A stretch of DNA of 64,000 bases. Origin: Malus domestica (lineage: Eukaryota; Streptophyta; Magnoliopsida; Rosales; Rosaceae). Below the pieces are notes generated by a model, which saw nothing but the letters and a program-made list of their open reading frames with translations, ran no database searches and was not told the origin of the DNA. Made by a program: the position numbers and the translations under genes. This document shows, piece after piece, positions 49,339-59,639 of the stretch. Position 1 is the first letter of the stretch, and each line of letters opens with the position of its first letter. The stretch lies in contig NC_091674.1 in assembly GCF_042453785.1 (NCBI RefSeq), positions 19,503,001 through 19,567,000 of the forward strand. Direction: 5' to 3'.

Positions 49339-50813
49339 TCCAGCACAACTTCTCCATCACATTCATCATCCCCAACGACGGCTCGCACTTGGCTCCCTAA
49401 AAGAAAGTCCTTGAAGCCTTCAATTCCCAATCCATTTCCTACATCTTCCTCTCTCATGTGAGCTTCCATGACCTCCCTGCTGACGTCATGATCGAGACCA
49501 AGATCACACTAACCTTGACTCGATCCCTCTCGGCTCTTCGCGACTCACTCAAGGTCCTAAACGAGTCAACTCATCTATTTGCATTTGTTGTTGATGTCTT
49601 CGGTGTGGAGGCCTTTGATGTGGCTAATGAGTTCCACTTGTCCCCTTATATTTTCTTCTCTGTTAACGTTATGGGTTTATGGCTTTTATTTCATTTGCCA
49701 CATCTTGACGAGACCACTTCATGCGAGTACAGGGACTTGCCCGAACTGGTTCTACTTCCTGGTTGTGTGCCAATCCAAGGTGGATATTTCTTAGACCCTG
49801 TTCAAGATCGGTCCAATCCGGTCTACAAAGGTGTAGTTCATATCTTCAAGAAGTGCAGGTCAGCTGTTGGGATTATGGTCAACAGCTTTGCGGACTTGGA
49901 ACCTGGTGCTTTCAAGGCTTTCAAGGAAAAAGGGGCAGGTTTATGTCTTCCACCGGTTTATCCCATTGGACCGATTATAAAAACAACAGATGGGTTAGAT
50001 GCAAATAAGTGTTTGAGATGGCTAGATAAGCAACCCTATGGGTCAGTTCTATTTGTTTCATTTGGGAGCGGTGGAACACTGTCACAAGAGCAACTGAATG
50101 AGTTGGCCTTAGGGCTTGAATTGAGCGGGCATAGATTCATTTGGGTTGTCAAGAGCCCAAACGAGACCGCTAACAATGCTTCTTACTTTACTGTCAAAGT
50201 TTGGGAGAACCCGTCTGAGTTTCTACCAAACGGGTTTCTGGAGAGGACCAAAGATGTTGGCCTAGTTGTGTCATCATGGGCGCCACAGGTCCAAGTGCTG
50301 AGCCATGGGTTGACACGGGGATTTTTGACCCATTGTGGGTGGAATTCGGTACTAGAGAGTATCGTGCATGGTGTGCCTCTGATTGCTTGGCCGCTCTATT
50401 CAGAGCAAAGAATGAATAAGGTGCTACTAGTTGATGGTTTGAAAGTTGCATTTGGGGTCAAAGTGGATGAGAAAGGCATAGTGGGGTGCCAAGGTATTGC
50501 TAAGTATGTAAGGGACATAATTGAAGGAGATGAAGGGAAATTGCTAAGGAAGAAAATGGAAGGGTATAAAGAGGAAGCCAAATTGGTTTGGGCAGAAGAA
50601 GGATCGTCTGCCAAGTCTCTTGCTGAAGTGGCTCAAATGTTGAATGGACTCAAGAACTAAATTAACTATAACCTAATGTGTCAATTACTGCGTCTATATT
50701 TGTAAAGTGAATAAAATAAGGGGTAAATGAATTTTAATACTTCTGTTAGATTAAATCTCATATTGAGCCATCAATAATGTGATTTAAAGAATCGAATTTA
50801 GCCATTTAGTATT

Positions 50814-50964
50814 ACGGTTTAGTGATATTTCTCCTCACTTGTAAGTGAGATGTCTTAAATTTGATTCTCACCAAAGGCGAATTTAAATCAAATTATTGCT
50901 AACCCATTGTGAGGCCAACACACCTCATTCCCTTAGTATAGATAATATCGTTTGTTAAAAATAA
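50814..50964 (+). mobile_element. tRNA-derived SINE (left duplicate)
   Basis: Head TTTAGTGATATTTCTCC, box B-like TTGATTCTCACC, tail TAGATAATATCGTTTGTTAA. It corresponds to 55370-55530 in the right duplicate. Confidence 0.8.
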
Positions 50965-51046
50965 AATTAAAAAAATTAAACATAAGACCTCATACTTACA
51001 AGTGAATAGGAATACTACTTGATATTAGTAATAAGTGGTGATAATT

Positions 51047-51380
51047 GATCTTAGTCCTCCATGTCATCATGATTATTATAACTCATATTTTGTTGTTTTT
51101 AAACTCTTTAATGGCTTTTTTTATTCCCATTGTGACCCTATAATTAATGATTCGACCTTCTTGGTATGGTTCCGCATTATTAGGATCTAATTTCGACTTT
51201 GATTAATTTATGCTATCTTAATCCTCAATGTCATCATGATTATTATAACTCATATTTTGTTGTTTTTAAACTCTTTAATGATTCTTTTTATTTCCATTGT
51301 GACCCTATAACTAATGATTCGACCTTCTTGGTATGGTTCCGCATTATTAGGATCTAATTTTGACTTTGATTAATTTATGC
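51047..51380 (+). repeat. 167-bp tandem duplication present only in the left copy
   Basis: ATGTCATCATGATTATTATA begins at 51061 and again at 51228. The right duplicate has a single unit (about 55615-55770), so this arose after the segmental duplication, or one unit was lost from the right copy. Confidence 0.85.
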
Positions 51381-51720
51381 TTGATTTCTTCCATGATTAT
51401 AGATTTTCATATCATCATGCGTAAATTACAAGATCAAAAAAGTCAAAGGTATCAAACGTATAATACACCAAAAAGTATATGTATTTAAATATTAGTACCT
51501 AGCTAAACACGTACGGATCCCATCCGGATGTTTTCTAGACGGAGCCAACGGACCACATCATCATGGTCGTTTATTCAAAACAGATGCAAATCGTGCGGCC
51601 TCAAATATTTTCAATTTATGTCCCGAGGAAGGAAGGCACTGACGCTGCCTCTTCCAGCTGGTTTCTTTCCTGCTCTGTCACCCCAAAACTCAGTACCCAG
51701 CAACCCTTGCAAGCTTGCCT

Positions 51721-51984
51721 TCATGACCAAGTAATCCTCAGCAGAAGTTTGGGGGACGAAGGGAAAGGTTCAGCGCAGACCTCGTTACCCTCGCCCTCGC
51801 TACCAGCGGCCCTGTCTTCCTCTCGCTGCCACCGACGATGATGGTGTACGAAGACCGGATCGGTCACCGACGGAGGGATCGGAGGGGAAAATGAAGCCGG
51901 CCGAATGATATGCCTATCGGACCGATTGCAGAATTCGAATTCTTCATCTATGGAGTTTGCCCTTAAAATTTTTCCCAAATCCAT
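51721..51984 (-). pseudogene. Open fragment of an unknown gene (left duplicate)
   Basis: An ATG (51984) opens 87 codons: MDLGKILRANSIDEEFEFCN, then IPPSVTDPVF and an acidic stretch. The minus-strand sequence before it (52330-51985) is like a 5' UTR with pyrimidine blocks. It may be a first exon of a captured or decayed gene. The right copy is 56136-56399. Confidence 0.5.
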
Positions 51985-52329
51985 TTCCGTTAATTTTTCC
52001 CCTATTCTTGCTTGAAACCACTGCAGTCGCTAAAGATTTTGTTTGTGGTTTCTGGGAAATTGATGGATTAATTCTTGGGTATATGAGAAGTCTTTTGGGT
52101 TGTTTGATGGGTTAATTCTTTGATTAATCCTTCCTTTTGGCCTTTTGGAATGGGACAAGAATAAAGAATGCCGAGGGGTTTGAGGACGAAGGGAGAGAGA
52201 GTGAGAAAGCTGAAAAACAAAATATTCAAAATAATCTTGGGCCGTAGGATATGAGCTGAACGGTTTGGATGGATTGATTCCCAGTGGATCCGCAGAGAAG
52301 GATCCGGCGAGGATCCTGGTCCAAATTAT

Positions 52330-52470
52330 AGTACTTAGTTGAAAACATCCAATCACACTACCTACTTAAATCATAGTACCTAATCCAATGTATTTATATT
52401 ATTGTACCTAATCGAATTTATCTAAATTATCGTACCTAATCGAGTGTGAAAGCGTACCTAATCAAACACA
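52330..52470. repeat. Short TACCTAATC repeat array
   Basis: About six irregular units of GTACCTAATC plus AT-rich spacer. The matching array is at 56760-56895. The purpose is unclear. It may be a TE subterminal array. Confidence 0.65.
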
Positions 52471-53121
52471 GATGCAATAGATCAATCCCAACTCCAACTC
52501 AACAATTCATACAATAGCAAAATGATCAAAACCCAATAATAAAATCATCCAACACAAAATAAAACATAAAAAAAAAGAAATATCACAAGCACAATGCCAC
52601 AAAAAAAGTTACTGAAGTTGAATCCATTCTCTTCGTTGCAAATTGTTGGCATTCATCTAGATACACAAGCCATATGCCATTCAAAACCAACAGAAAGAAA
52701 ATAGAGGGACTCCTAATGCAAATGATAAGAAAAAAGGGAAAAATCGTAATTAGCAGATGTATGTGAAGAAATCAGCCAATATATAGATGATTGCCTAATC
52801 TCTTTTTCAATTGCAGAAGCCTAATCTCTTTCTAGGAAGAAGTCTAATCTCTAATTCTTTTGATGTTGCATCTTTAAATGCCGGATGCTCATTTTGAATT
52901 AAAAAACAAAAATTCATTCTATTGCAAAACCATTTAATAGCAATATTTAGGGGTTATATAGGAAGAAAAAACATGGTGTAATTACATAAAATATGATGTG
53001 GAATATAAATGTTGATTTGGACACGAGTCAAAAGATTAAAATTAGTTTTTAATCTTACTTGTGGTATTTATGTAAAAGTAATCATTTTAAGGACTAAAAT
53101 CCAGTTTTTAAATTTTAGCCT

Positions 53122-53277
53122 ATCGGTCTAGTGGTATTCCTTTTCACTTGTAAGTGAGATCTTAGATTCGATTCTCGCCAAAGATAACTTAGAACCACAT
53201 AATTGCTAGCCCATTGTGAGGCTTAGCCTTTCCCCTTCCCGTTATTGTAGATAATATCGTTTGTTAAAAAAAAAAAT
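53122..53277 (+). mobile_element. tRNA-derived SINE at the duplication junction
   Basis: Head TCGGTCTAGTGGTATTCC is strongly tRNA-like, box B GATTCGATTCTCGCC. The A-tail (53265-53275) runs directly into the start of the right duplicate. Confidence 0.85.
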
Positions 53278-53465
53278 TTCATTTACCAAATGTTGAAAAC
53301 TACAAAACTTTAGGCTAGTAAACTGAGATTAAAGAGATAAAAAAAGAGCACAAATAGAAACACAACTCTCTCCGTCGTGAGCCCCATCAACTTTATCATA
53401 TTCACACCTAATTCACTTACCTACACCACCAAAAATTCCACACTCAATATATTAACAAGAAGGGA

Positions 53466-53625
53466 ATTTTTTTTTCTTCAAGGAAGCAGTATTATGTAGG
53501 GTAAAGAAATGAGTTAAGCTTCACAATGGATCAGCCATAATAATGTAGTCCAAATTCTCACTTGACAAAAAAAAATCAAACCTAAAACCTCTAATTTACA
53601 AGTAAAAATAAATACAACTGGCCGC
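53466..53625 (-). mobile_element. Diverged SINE copy upstream of the UGT gene
   Basis: Same element as 42226-42385, carried by the duplication. Confidence 0.55.
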
Positions 53626-53680
53626 AATAGACTTACAAGTCAACGACCACATTGTTCTCAATTATTCTCCACAATTTTCC

Positions 53681-53689
53681 TTATAAATA
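53681..53689 (+). promoter_or_regulatory. TATA box of the UGT gene
   Basis: TTATAAATA lies 55 bases before the ATG, which would give a leader of about 25-30 bases. The same motif is kept before the pseudogene. Confidence 0.6.
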
Positions 53690-53743
53690 TTCTTTTTCTT
53701 CCTTGCATTCATTTCATCAAACACTAAAATCCGTATAGCAACC

Positions 53744-55219
53744 ATGGCATTAGACACCCAAAGCCACCGCAGCAGCAACCACCACCACAACGACCACCAT
53801 AAACTGATCAAACCACCGCATGTTACCATCGTCCCAACTCCAGGCCTAGGCCACCTCATTCCCCTTGTCGAGTTAGCCAAACGACTCGTCATCCAGCACA
53901 ACTTCTCCATCACATTCATCATCCCCAACGACGGCTCGCACTTGGCTCCCCAAAAGAAAGTCCTTGAAGCCCTCGATTCCCAGTCCATTTCCTACGTCTT
54001 CCTCCCTCCTGTGAGCTTCCATGACCTCCCTGTTGACGTCACGATCGAGACCAAGATCACACTAACCTTGACTCGATCCCTCTCGGCTCTTCGAGACTCA
54101 CTCAAGGTCCTAAACGAGTCAACTCGTCTAGTTGCACTTGTTGTTGATTTCTTCGGTGCGGAGGCCTTAGATGTGGCTAATGAGTTCCACTTGTCCCCTT
54201 ATATTTTCTTTTCTACTAACGCTATGGGTTTATGGCTTTTATTTCATTTGCCACATCTTGACGAGACCACTTCATGCGAGTACAGAGACTTGCCCGAACC
54301 GGTTCTACTTCCTGGTTGTGTGCCGATCCAAGGTGGAGATTTCTTAGACCCTGTTCAAGATCGGTCCAATCCGGTCTATAAAGCTGTAGTTCATATTTTC
54401 AAAAAGTGCAGGTCGGCTGCCGGGATTATGGTCAACAGCTTTGCGGACTTGGAACCTGGTGCTTTCAAGGCTTTTAAGGAAAAAGAGTTAGGTCTATGTC
54501 TTCCACCAGTTTATCCTATTGGACCGGTTATAAAAACCAGTTCAACAGATGGGTTAGACGCAAATGAGTGTTTGAGGTGGCTAGATAAGCAACCCTATGG
54601 GTCAGTTCTATTTGTTTCATTTGGGAGCGGTGGAACACTGTCACAAGAACAACTAAATGAGTTGGCCTTAGGGCTTGAATTAAGCGGGCAAAGATTCATT
54701 TGGGTTGTCAAGAGCCCAAATGAGACCGCTAACAATGCTTCTTACTTTACTGTCAAAGGCGGGGAGAACCCGTTTGAGTTTCTACCAAACGGGTTTCTGG
54801 AGAGGACCAAAGATGTTGGCCTAGTTGTGTCATCATGGGCGCCACAGGTCCAAGTGCTGAGCCACGAGTCGACAGGGGGATTTCTGACCCATTGTGGGTG
54901 GAACTCGGTACTAGAGAGCATCGTGCATGGTGTGCCTCTGATTGCTTGGCCGCTCTATGCAGAGCAAAGAATGAATAAGGTGCTTCTAGTTGATGGTTTG
55001 AAAGTTGCATTTGGGGTCAAAGCGGATGAGAAAGGCATAGTGGGGAGCCAAGATATTGCTAAGTATGTAAGGGACATAATTGAAGGAGATGAAGGGAAAT
55101 TGCTAAGGAAGAAAATGGAAGGGTATAAAGAGGCAGCCAAATTGGTTTGGGAAGAAGAAGGATCGTCTGCCAAGTCTCTTACTGAAGTGGCTCAAATATT
55201 GAATGGACTCAAGAACTAA
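53744..55219 (+). CDS. UGT72B: UDP-glucose-dependent phenolic glucosyltransferase, UGT72B type
   Basis: This intronless gene of 491 residues has its start in an ACCATGG context. After a His-rich N-terminus, the acceptor-binding half begins PHVTIVPTPGLGHLIPLVEL, whose His37 is at the position of the family catalytic base. The PSPG sugar-donor box runs from Trp365 to Gln408 (WAPQVQVLSHESTGGFLTHC, GWNSVLES, PLIAWPLYAEQ). The final Gln is typical of UDP-glucose users. LPGCVPIQGGDFLDPVQDR and VSFGSGGTLSQEQLNELALG are hallmarks of group E UGT72B enzymes, which glucosylate hydroquinone (arbutin), monolignols and chlorophenols in the cytosol. The acceptor cannot be told from sequence. The tandem copy at 42501 is dead, so this is the only functional member here. 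Confidence 0.93.
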   Translation: MALDTQSHRSSNHHHNDHHKLIKPPHVTIVPTPGLGHLIPLVELAKRLVIQHNFSITFIIPNDGSHLAPQKKVLEALDSQSISYVFLPPVSFHDLPVDVTIETKITLTLTRSLSALRDSLKVLNESTRLVALVVDFFGAEALDVANEFHLSPYIFFSTNAMGLWLLFHLPHLDETTSCEYRDLPEPVLLPGCVPIQGGDFLDPVQDRSNPVYKAVVHIFKKCRSAAGIMVNSFADLEPGAFKAFKEKELGLCLPPVYPIGPVIKTSSTDGLDANECLRWLDKQPYGSVLFVSFGSGGTLSQEQLNELALGLELSGQRFIWVVKSPNETANNASYFTVKGGENPFEFLPNGFLERTKDVGLVVSSWAPQVQVLSHESTGGFLTHCGWNSVLESIVHGVPLIAWPLYAEQRMNKVLLVDGLKVAFGVKADEKGIVGSQDIAKYVRDIIEGDEGKLLRKKMEGYKEAAKLVWEEEGSSAKSLTEVAQILNGLKN

Positions 55220-55369
55220 ATGAACTGTAACCTAATATGTCAATTATTGCGTCCATATTGGCAAAGTGAATAAAATAAGGGGTAAATGAATTTTAATCCT
55301 TCTATTAGATTAAATCTCATAATGAGCCATTAATAATGTGATTTAAAGAATCGAATCTAGCCATTTAGT

Positions 55370-55530
55370 ACTACGTTCTAGTGGCATTCCTCCTCACTTG
55401 TAAGTGAGAGGTCTTAGATTCGATTATCGCCAAAGGTGAATTTAAATCATATTATTGCTAGTCCACTGTGAGGCTAATCAACCTCCTCCCCCTTAGTATA
55501 GAGAATATCGTTTGTTAAAAAAAAAAAAAA
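55370..55530 (+). mobile_element. tRNA-derived SINE (right duplicate)
   Basis: Head TTCTAGTGGCATTCCTCC, box B GATTCGATTATCGCC, A-tail of about 14 A's. It corresponds to 50814-50964. Confidence 0.85.
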
Positions 55531-56135
55531 TTGAAACTAAAACCTCTTACTTACAAGTGAATAGGAATACCGTTAGATCTTAATAATAAGTGGCGATATT
55601 TGATCTTAGTCCTCCATGTCATCATGATTATTAGAACTCATATTTTGTTGTTTTTAGACTCTTTAATGGCTCTTTTTGTTTCCATTGTGCCCCTATAATT
55701 AATTATTCGACCTTCTTGGTATGGTTCTGCATTATTAGGATCTAATTTTGACTTTGATTAATTTATGCTTGATTTCTTCCATGATTATAGTGCCTGGAAA
55801 GATTTTTTTCATATCATCATGTGTAAATTACAAGATGAAAAAAGTCAAAGGCATCACACGTATAATACACCAAAAAAGTATATGTATTTAAATATTAGTA
55901 TCTAGCTAAACACACTTAAATTATAGGGGTACAGATCCCATCCGGATGTTTTCTAGACGGAGCCAACGGACCACATCATCATAGTCGTTTCAAAACATAT
56001 TCAAATCGTGCGGCCTCAAATATTTTCAATTTATGTCCCGAGGAAGGAAGGCGCTGACGCTGCCTCTTCCAGCTGGTTTCTTTCCTGCTCTCTCACCCCA
56101 AAACTCAGTACCCAGCAACCCTTGCAAGCTTGCCC

Positions 56136-56399
56136 TCACGACCAAGTATTCCTCAGCAGAGGTTTGGGGGACGAAGGGAAAGGTTCAGCGCAGACCTCGT
56201 TACCCTCGCCCTCGCTACCAGCAGGCCCATCTTCCTCTCGCTGCCACCGGCGATGATGGTGTACGAAGACCGGATCGGTCACCGGCGGAGGGATCGAAGT
56301 GGAAAATGAAGCCGGCCGAATGATATGCCTATCGGACCGATTGCAGAATTCGAATTCTTCATCTATGGAGTCTGCCCTTAAAATTTTTCCCAAATCCAT
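56136..56399 (-). pseudogene. Open fragment of an unknown gene (right duplicate)
   Basis: The same 87-codon frame as 51721-51984 is still open, with a few substitutions (RADSIDEEFEF, STSIPPPVTD). That both copies stay open is worth noting, but the length is small and no family is recognised. Confidence 0.5.
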
Positions 56400-57032
56400 T
56401 TCCGTTAATTTTTCCCCTATTCTTGCTTGAAACCACTGCAGTCGCTAAAGATTTTGTTTGTGGTTTCTGGGAAATTGATGGATTAATTCTTGGGTATATG
56501 AGAAGTCTTTTGGGTTGTTTGATGGGTTAATTCTTTGATTAATCCTTCCTTTTGGCCTTTTGGAATGGGACAAGAATAAAGAATGCCGAGGGGTTTGGGG
56601 ACGAAGGGAGAGAGAGTGAGAAACGGAAGCTGAAAAAAAAAAATTATTCAAAATAATCTTGGACCGTAGGATATGAGCTGAACGGTTCGGATGGATTGAT
56701 TCCCAGTGGATCCGCAGAGAAGGATCCGGCGAGGATCCTGGTCCAAATTATAGTACTCAGTTGAAAACACCCAATCACACTACCTACTTAAATCATTGTA
56801 CCTAATCCAATGTATCTATATTATCGTACCTAATCAAATTTATCTAAATTATCGTACCTAATCGAATGTATCTAACTAAACGTACCTAATCAAATACAGA
56901 TGCAAAAGACCAATCCCAACTCCAACTCAACAATTCATACACTAGCAAAATGATCAAAACCCCATAATAAAATCAACCAACACAAAATAAAAAATAAAAA
57001 AAAGAAATATCACAAGCACAATGCCACAAAAA

Positions 57033-57144
57033 GAGTTGCTGAAGTTGAATCCATTCTCTTCATTGCAAATGTTGGCATTCATCTAAAAGAGTTGCTGAAG
57101 TTGAATCCATTCTCTTCATTGCAAATGTTGGCATTCATCTAGAT
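57033..57144 (+). repeat. 56-bp tandem duplication present only in the right copy
   Basis: GAGTTGCTGAAGTTGAATCC occurs at 57033 and 57089. The left copy has one unit (near 52606). Confidence 0.85.
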
Positions 57145-57604
57145 ACACAAGCCAGATGCCATTCAAAACCAACAGAAAGAAAATAGAGAGAGACCTAATG
57201 CAAATGATGAGAAAAAAGGGAAAAATCGCAATTAGCAGATGTATGTGAAGAAATCAGCCAATATATAGATGATTGCCTAATCTCTTTTTCAATTGCAGAA
57301 GCCTAATCTCTTTCTAGGAAGAAGTCTAATCTCTAATTCTTTTGATGTTGCATCTTTAAATGCCGGATGCTCATTTTGAATTAAAAAACAAAAATTCATT
57401 CTATTGCAAAACCATTTAATAGCAATATTTAGGCGTTATATAGGAAGAAAAAACATGGTGTAATTACATAAAATATGACGTGGAATATAAATGTTGATTT
57501 GGACACGAGTCAAAAGATTAAAATTAGTTTTTAATCTTACTTGCGGTATTTATGTAAAAGTAATCATTTTAAGGACTAAAATCTAGTTTTTAAATTTTAG
57601 CCTA

Positions 57605-57762
57605 TCGGTCTAGTGGTATTTCTCTGCACTTGTAAGTGAGAGGTCTTAGGTTCGATTATCGCCAAAGACGACTTTGAACCACATGATTGCTAGCCCATCG
57701 TGATGCTTAACATTTCCCCTTCCCCTTAGTGTAGATAATATCGTTTGTTAAAAAAAAAAAAA
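57605..57762 (+). mobile_element. tRNA-derived SINE, right end of the duplication
   Basis: TCGGTCTAGTGGTATTTCTC head, GGTTCGATTATCGCC box B, 13-base A-tail. It corresponds to 53122-53277. Confidence 0.85.
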
Positions 57763-57897
57763 TTAGCCATTGGAAAAGATTGAAAATTTTAATTAAAACA
57801 TGTGTTAGATTACATATTTTTTTTAATCAAATGATATGATGTACACTAAGAGGGTGGAGGAGGGGCTACACCTCATAATGGGCTACATTAGTAGGAA

Positions 57898-58145
57898 AAA
57901 CTATTTGCGCGACAAAGCAAAATCTGTCGCGCAAAGACGTTTTGCACAACGAAAAAAAATCTTCGTCGCGCAACGTTGGTCAACTTTGCACGATGGAGAA
58001 GTTCGTCGCACAAAGCCAGTAAGAAATCACGCGTGATTTTTTTTGGCGCAAAAATAAGCAACGAAAATTTTCCCACGGAACCTTTGCGCGACAAAGCCTT
58101 CGTCGCATAAAGCTCATTCAGTTTTTGGGGCAAAGCATTCAACGC
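57898..58145. mobile_element. Transposon remnant with TTCGTCGCGCAA motifs
   Basis: Variants of TTGCGCGACAAAG and TTCGTCGCGCAA occur about eight times in both orientations within 250 bases. Such arrays are typical of the subterminal regions of DNA transposons. Neither ends nor a transposase are visible. Confidence 0.5.
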
Positions 58146-58579
58146 ATGGGAATCAGAGGAACACTATTATGAACAAATGCTATTATTGTTATAACACTTC
58201 CGTTTGCTGAAAGTAGAAGACTTCTTTGTCATTATCAAGAGTCATGTCTTCCGTATTCCACAGTTAAGTTAATTGTGATTGATTTATCATAATTTTGGTT
58301 TATCAAATCCATATCCTAACGTCTTATTGTTGTTCGCAGGATTTCGGAAATTTCTTACACTACAAATTTACAAAACCACATGAGACCGAAATGACCAATT
58401 AATATTTGCATAATTGCATTGACGTCCTTATCTATACTATCAAGTTTCAAAGAACGTCCAAGAATAGCGTGGTTATATTACTCACACCAAAAGTAGCTCT
58501 CCCTTAATTCTAATTCGATCCAATCATTTGGAACTAAAAGAAAATCATGAAAATATAATTTCAGCTATAGCTTCTATGT
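58146..58579. other. Intergenic DNA
   Basis: No gene or repeat recognised. Confidence 0.4.
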
Positions 58580-59639
58580 GTTGTACATAGGGGTAGGCAA
58601 ACGGGTAGAGAAACTACGGGTCGAGGTGTGTAGACCAGGTTCGAGCCGGGTACGGGGTGGGTCCAATTTTTTTTAGAATAAGCGGGGTGGGTCGGGGCCT
58701 TAGTCTTTTAGAGGCGGGCCAAGTCCTAACATTAAGAATAATGGGGCCTCGAACTAGCCCGTTAATTCTCCTTAGTCTAGTCCATCTGGATTCTGGACTC
58801 CATCTTCTCTCCAAAGTCCATACCACCCAGACTTTTTTGTCTTCTCCTCCTCAATGACATCATCCTTTGCAACTCTGTATTCGCTTTTCTCATCGCCATC
58901 ACGACTACCACGACTGCACCATCCGTCTCTCCTCCTTGATGATATCCCAAAGCACCTAGGTCCTAGAACCACGACGACACAACCCATCTCAATTCTCTCT
59001 TCCTCTTCAGCACCACCCATTTCGGTTCCTAGACGACAGCACCGCCGTCGTGATCATCATCACCCTTTCACCACCGTCGCCTGCCATAATTTTGGTAATT
59101 TTGAATTAGGCTTTTGTTATTTATGTGAATTTTTTATTTAGGGATTTAGGGTTTTTGAATCAAGAATGGTATAGATTATGTTCTGGGTTCTAAATTTCTG
59201 GTTGGGTAATTTGTAGTTGTCACAATGACGGTTGTGGGGGATGGAATTGTATTCATTTGATATATGTGTGTCTGTTCTTTAATTTTATTAGAGATTGTGC
59301 AATATGATCAAAATTGAAATTGAGATTGAATATCCCTTTCATTTGTTTTTTGTATCGTTCTCATTCCACTGTTGGCTATTCTGAATAATCCACTAACATA
59401 TTTTTTGATTTGATGGAAACATTCAACCACGGGAGGAAGCAATATTACAAGTGAAAACCATTTTCTGGTTTTTCTTGCAGCTCTTTCACCTTCTTCCTTA
59501 GCAATGTCTTGCTTTTCACTATCCCGTTTTCGCCTTGACTTTCCGTGCAATATTTATATCGTCAGTTAGCAATACTACCTTCTTAGTTATGCTGACCCAG
59601 TGTTCCTTATCAAACTCTTACAAGACACATTTTTTAAGG
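58580..59639. other. hAT-type arm remnant and unassigned gene-like sequence
   Basis: 58580-58700 holds GGGTAGGCAAACGGGTA and GGGGTGGGTCGGGG motifs like those of the hAT MITEs above. 58850-59090 is C-rich and open on the plus strand for about 80 codons rich in S, P and R, but no family is recognised. The rest is AT-rich. Confidence 0.35.

Larger units (their letters stand above)
42501..50660 (+). pseudogene. UGT72-type glucosyltransferase pseudogene split by an LTR element
   Basis: The 5' part (42501-42691) and 3' part (49344-50660, TAA) together correspond to the intact gene at 53744. Breaks: a 38-bp tandem duplication (CCACCGCATGTTGCC... at 42570 and 42608) shifts the frame and meets TAA at 42642-42644; an LTR retrotransposon sits after codon ...LIVQ; and the Gln codon before KKVLEA is TAA at 49398-49400. 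The region around the family catalytic His is also scrambled by the duplication. The C-terminal 400 codons remain open, including a PSPG box that differs at SHGLTRG instead of SHESTGG. A TTATAAATA promoter motif like that of the intact copy is preserved about 60 bases upstream. Confidence 0.93.
42038..53275 (+). repeat. Tandem segmental duplication, left copy
   Basis: It starts ATTTACCAAATGTTGAAAAC and contains the UGT pseudogene, SINEs, the unknown-gene fragment and the TACCTAATC array in the same order as the right copy. Without the 6.65-kb LTR element it is about 4.6 kb. Confidence 0.9.
53281..57762 (+). repeat. Tandem segmental duplication, right copy
   Basis: It is about 4.48 kb and runs from ATTTACCAAATGTTGAAAAC to the A-tail of a SINE. 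It carries the intact UGT gene. Confidence 0.9.

Noticed and set aside
49458-50660. A functional 400-residue glucosyltransferase in the left copy
   Set aside because: The open stretch starts at GTG inside the gene, after an in-frame TAA. It lacks the N-terminal catalytic region and is cut off from its promoter by the LTR element.
58854-59141. A Ser/Pro-rich protein gene
   Set aside because: It is a short C-rich open stretch without homology or gene structure.
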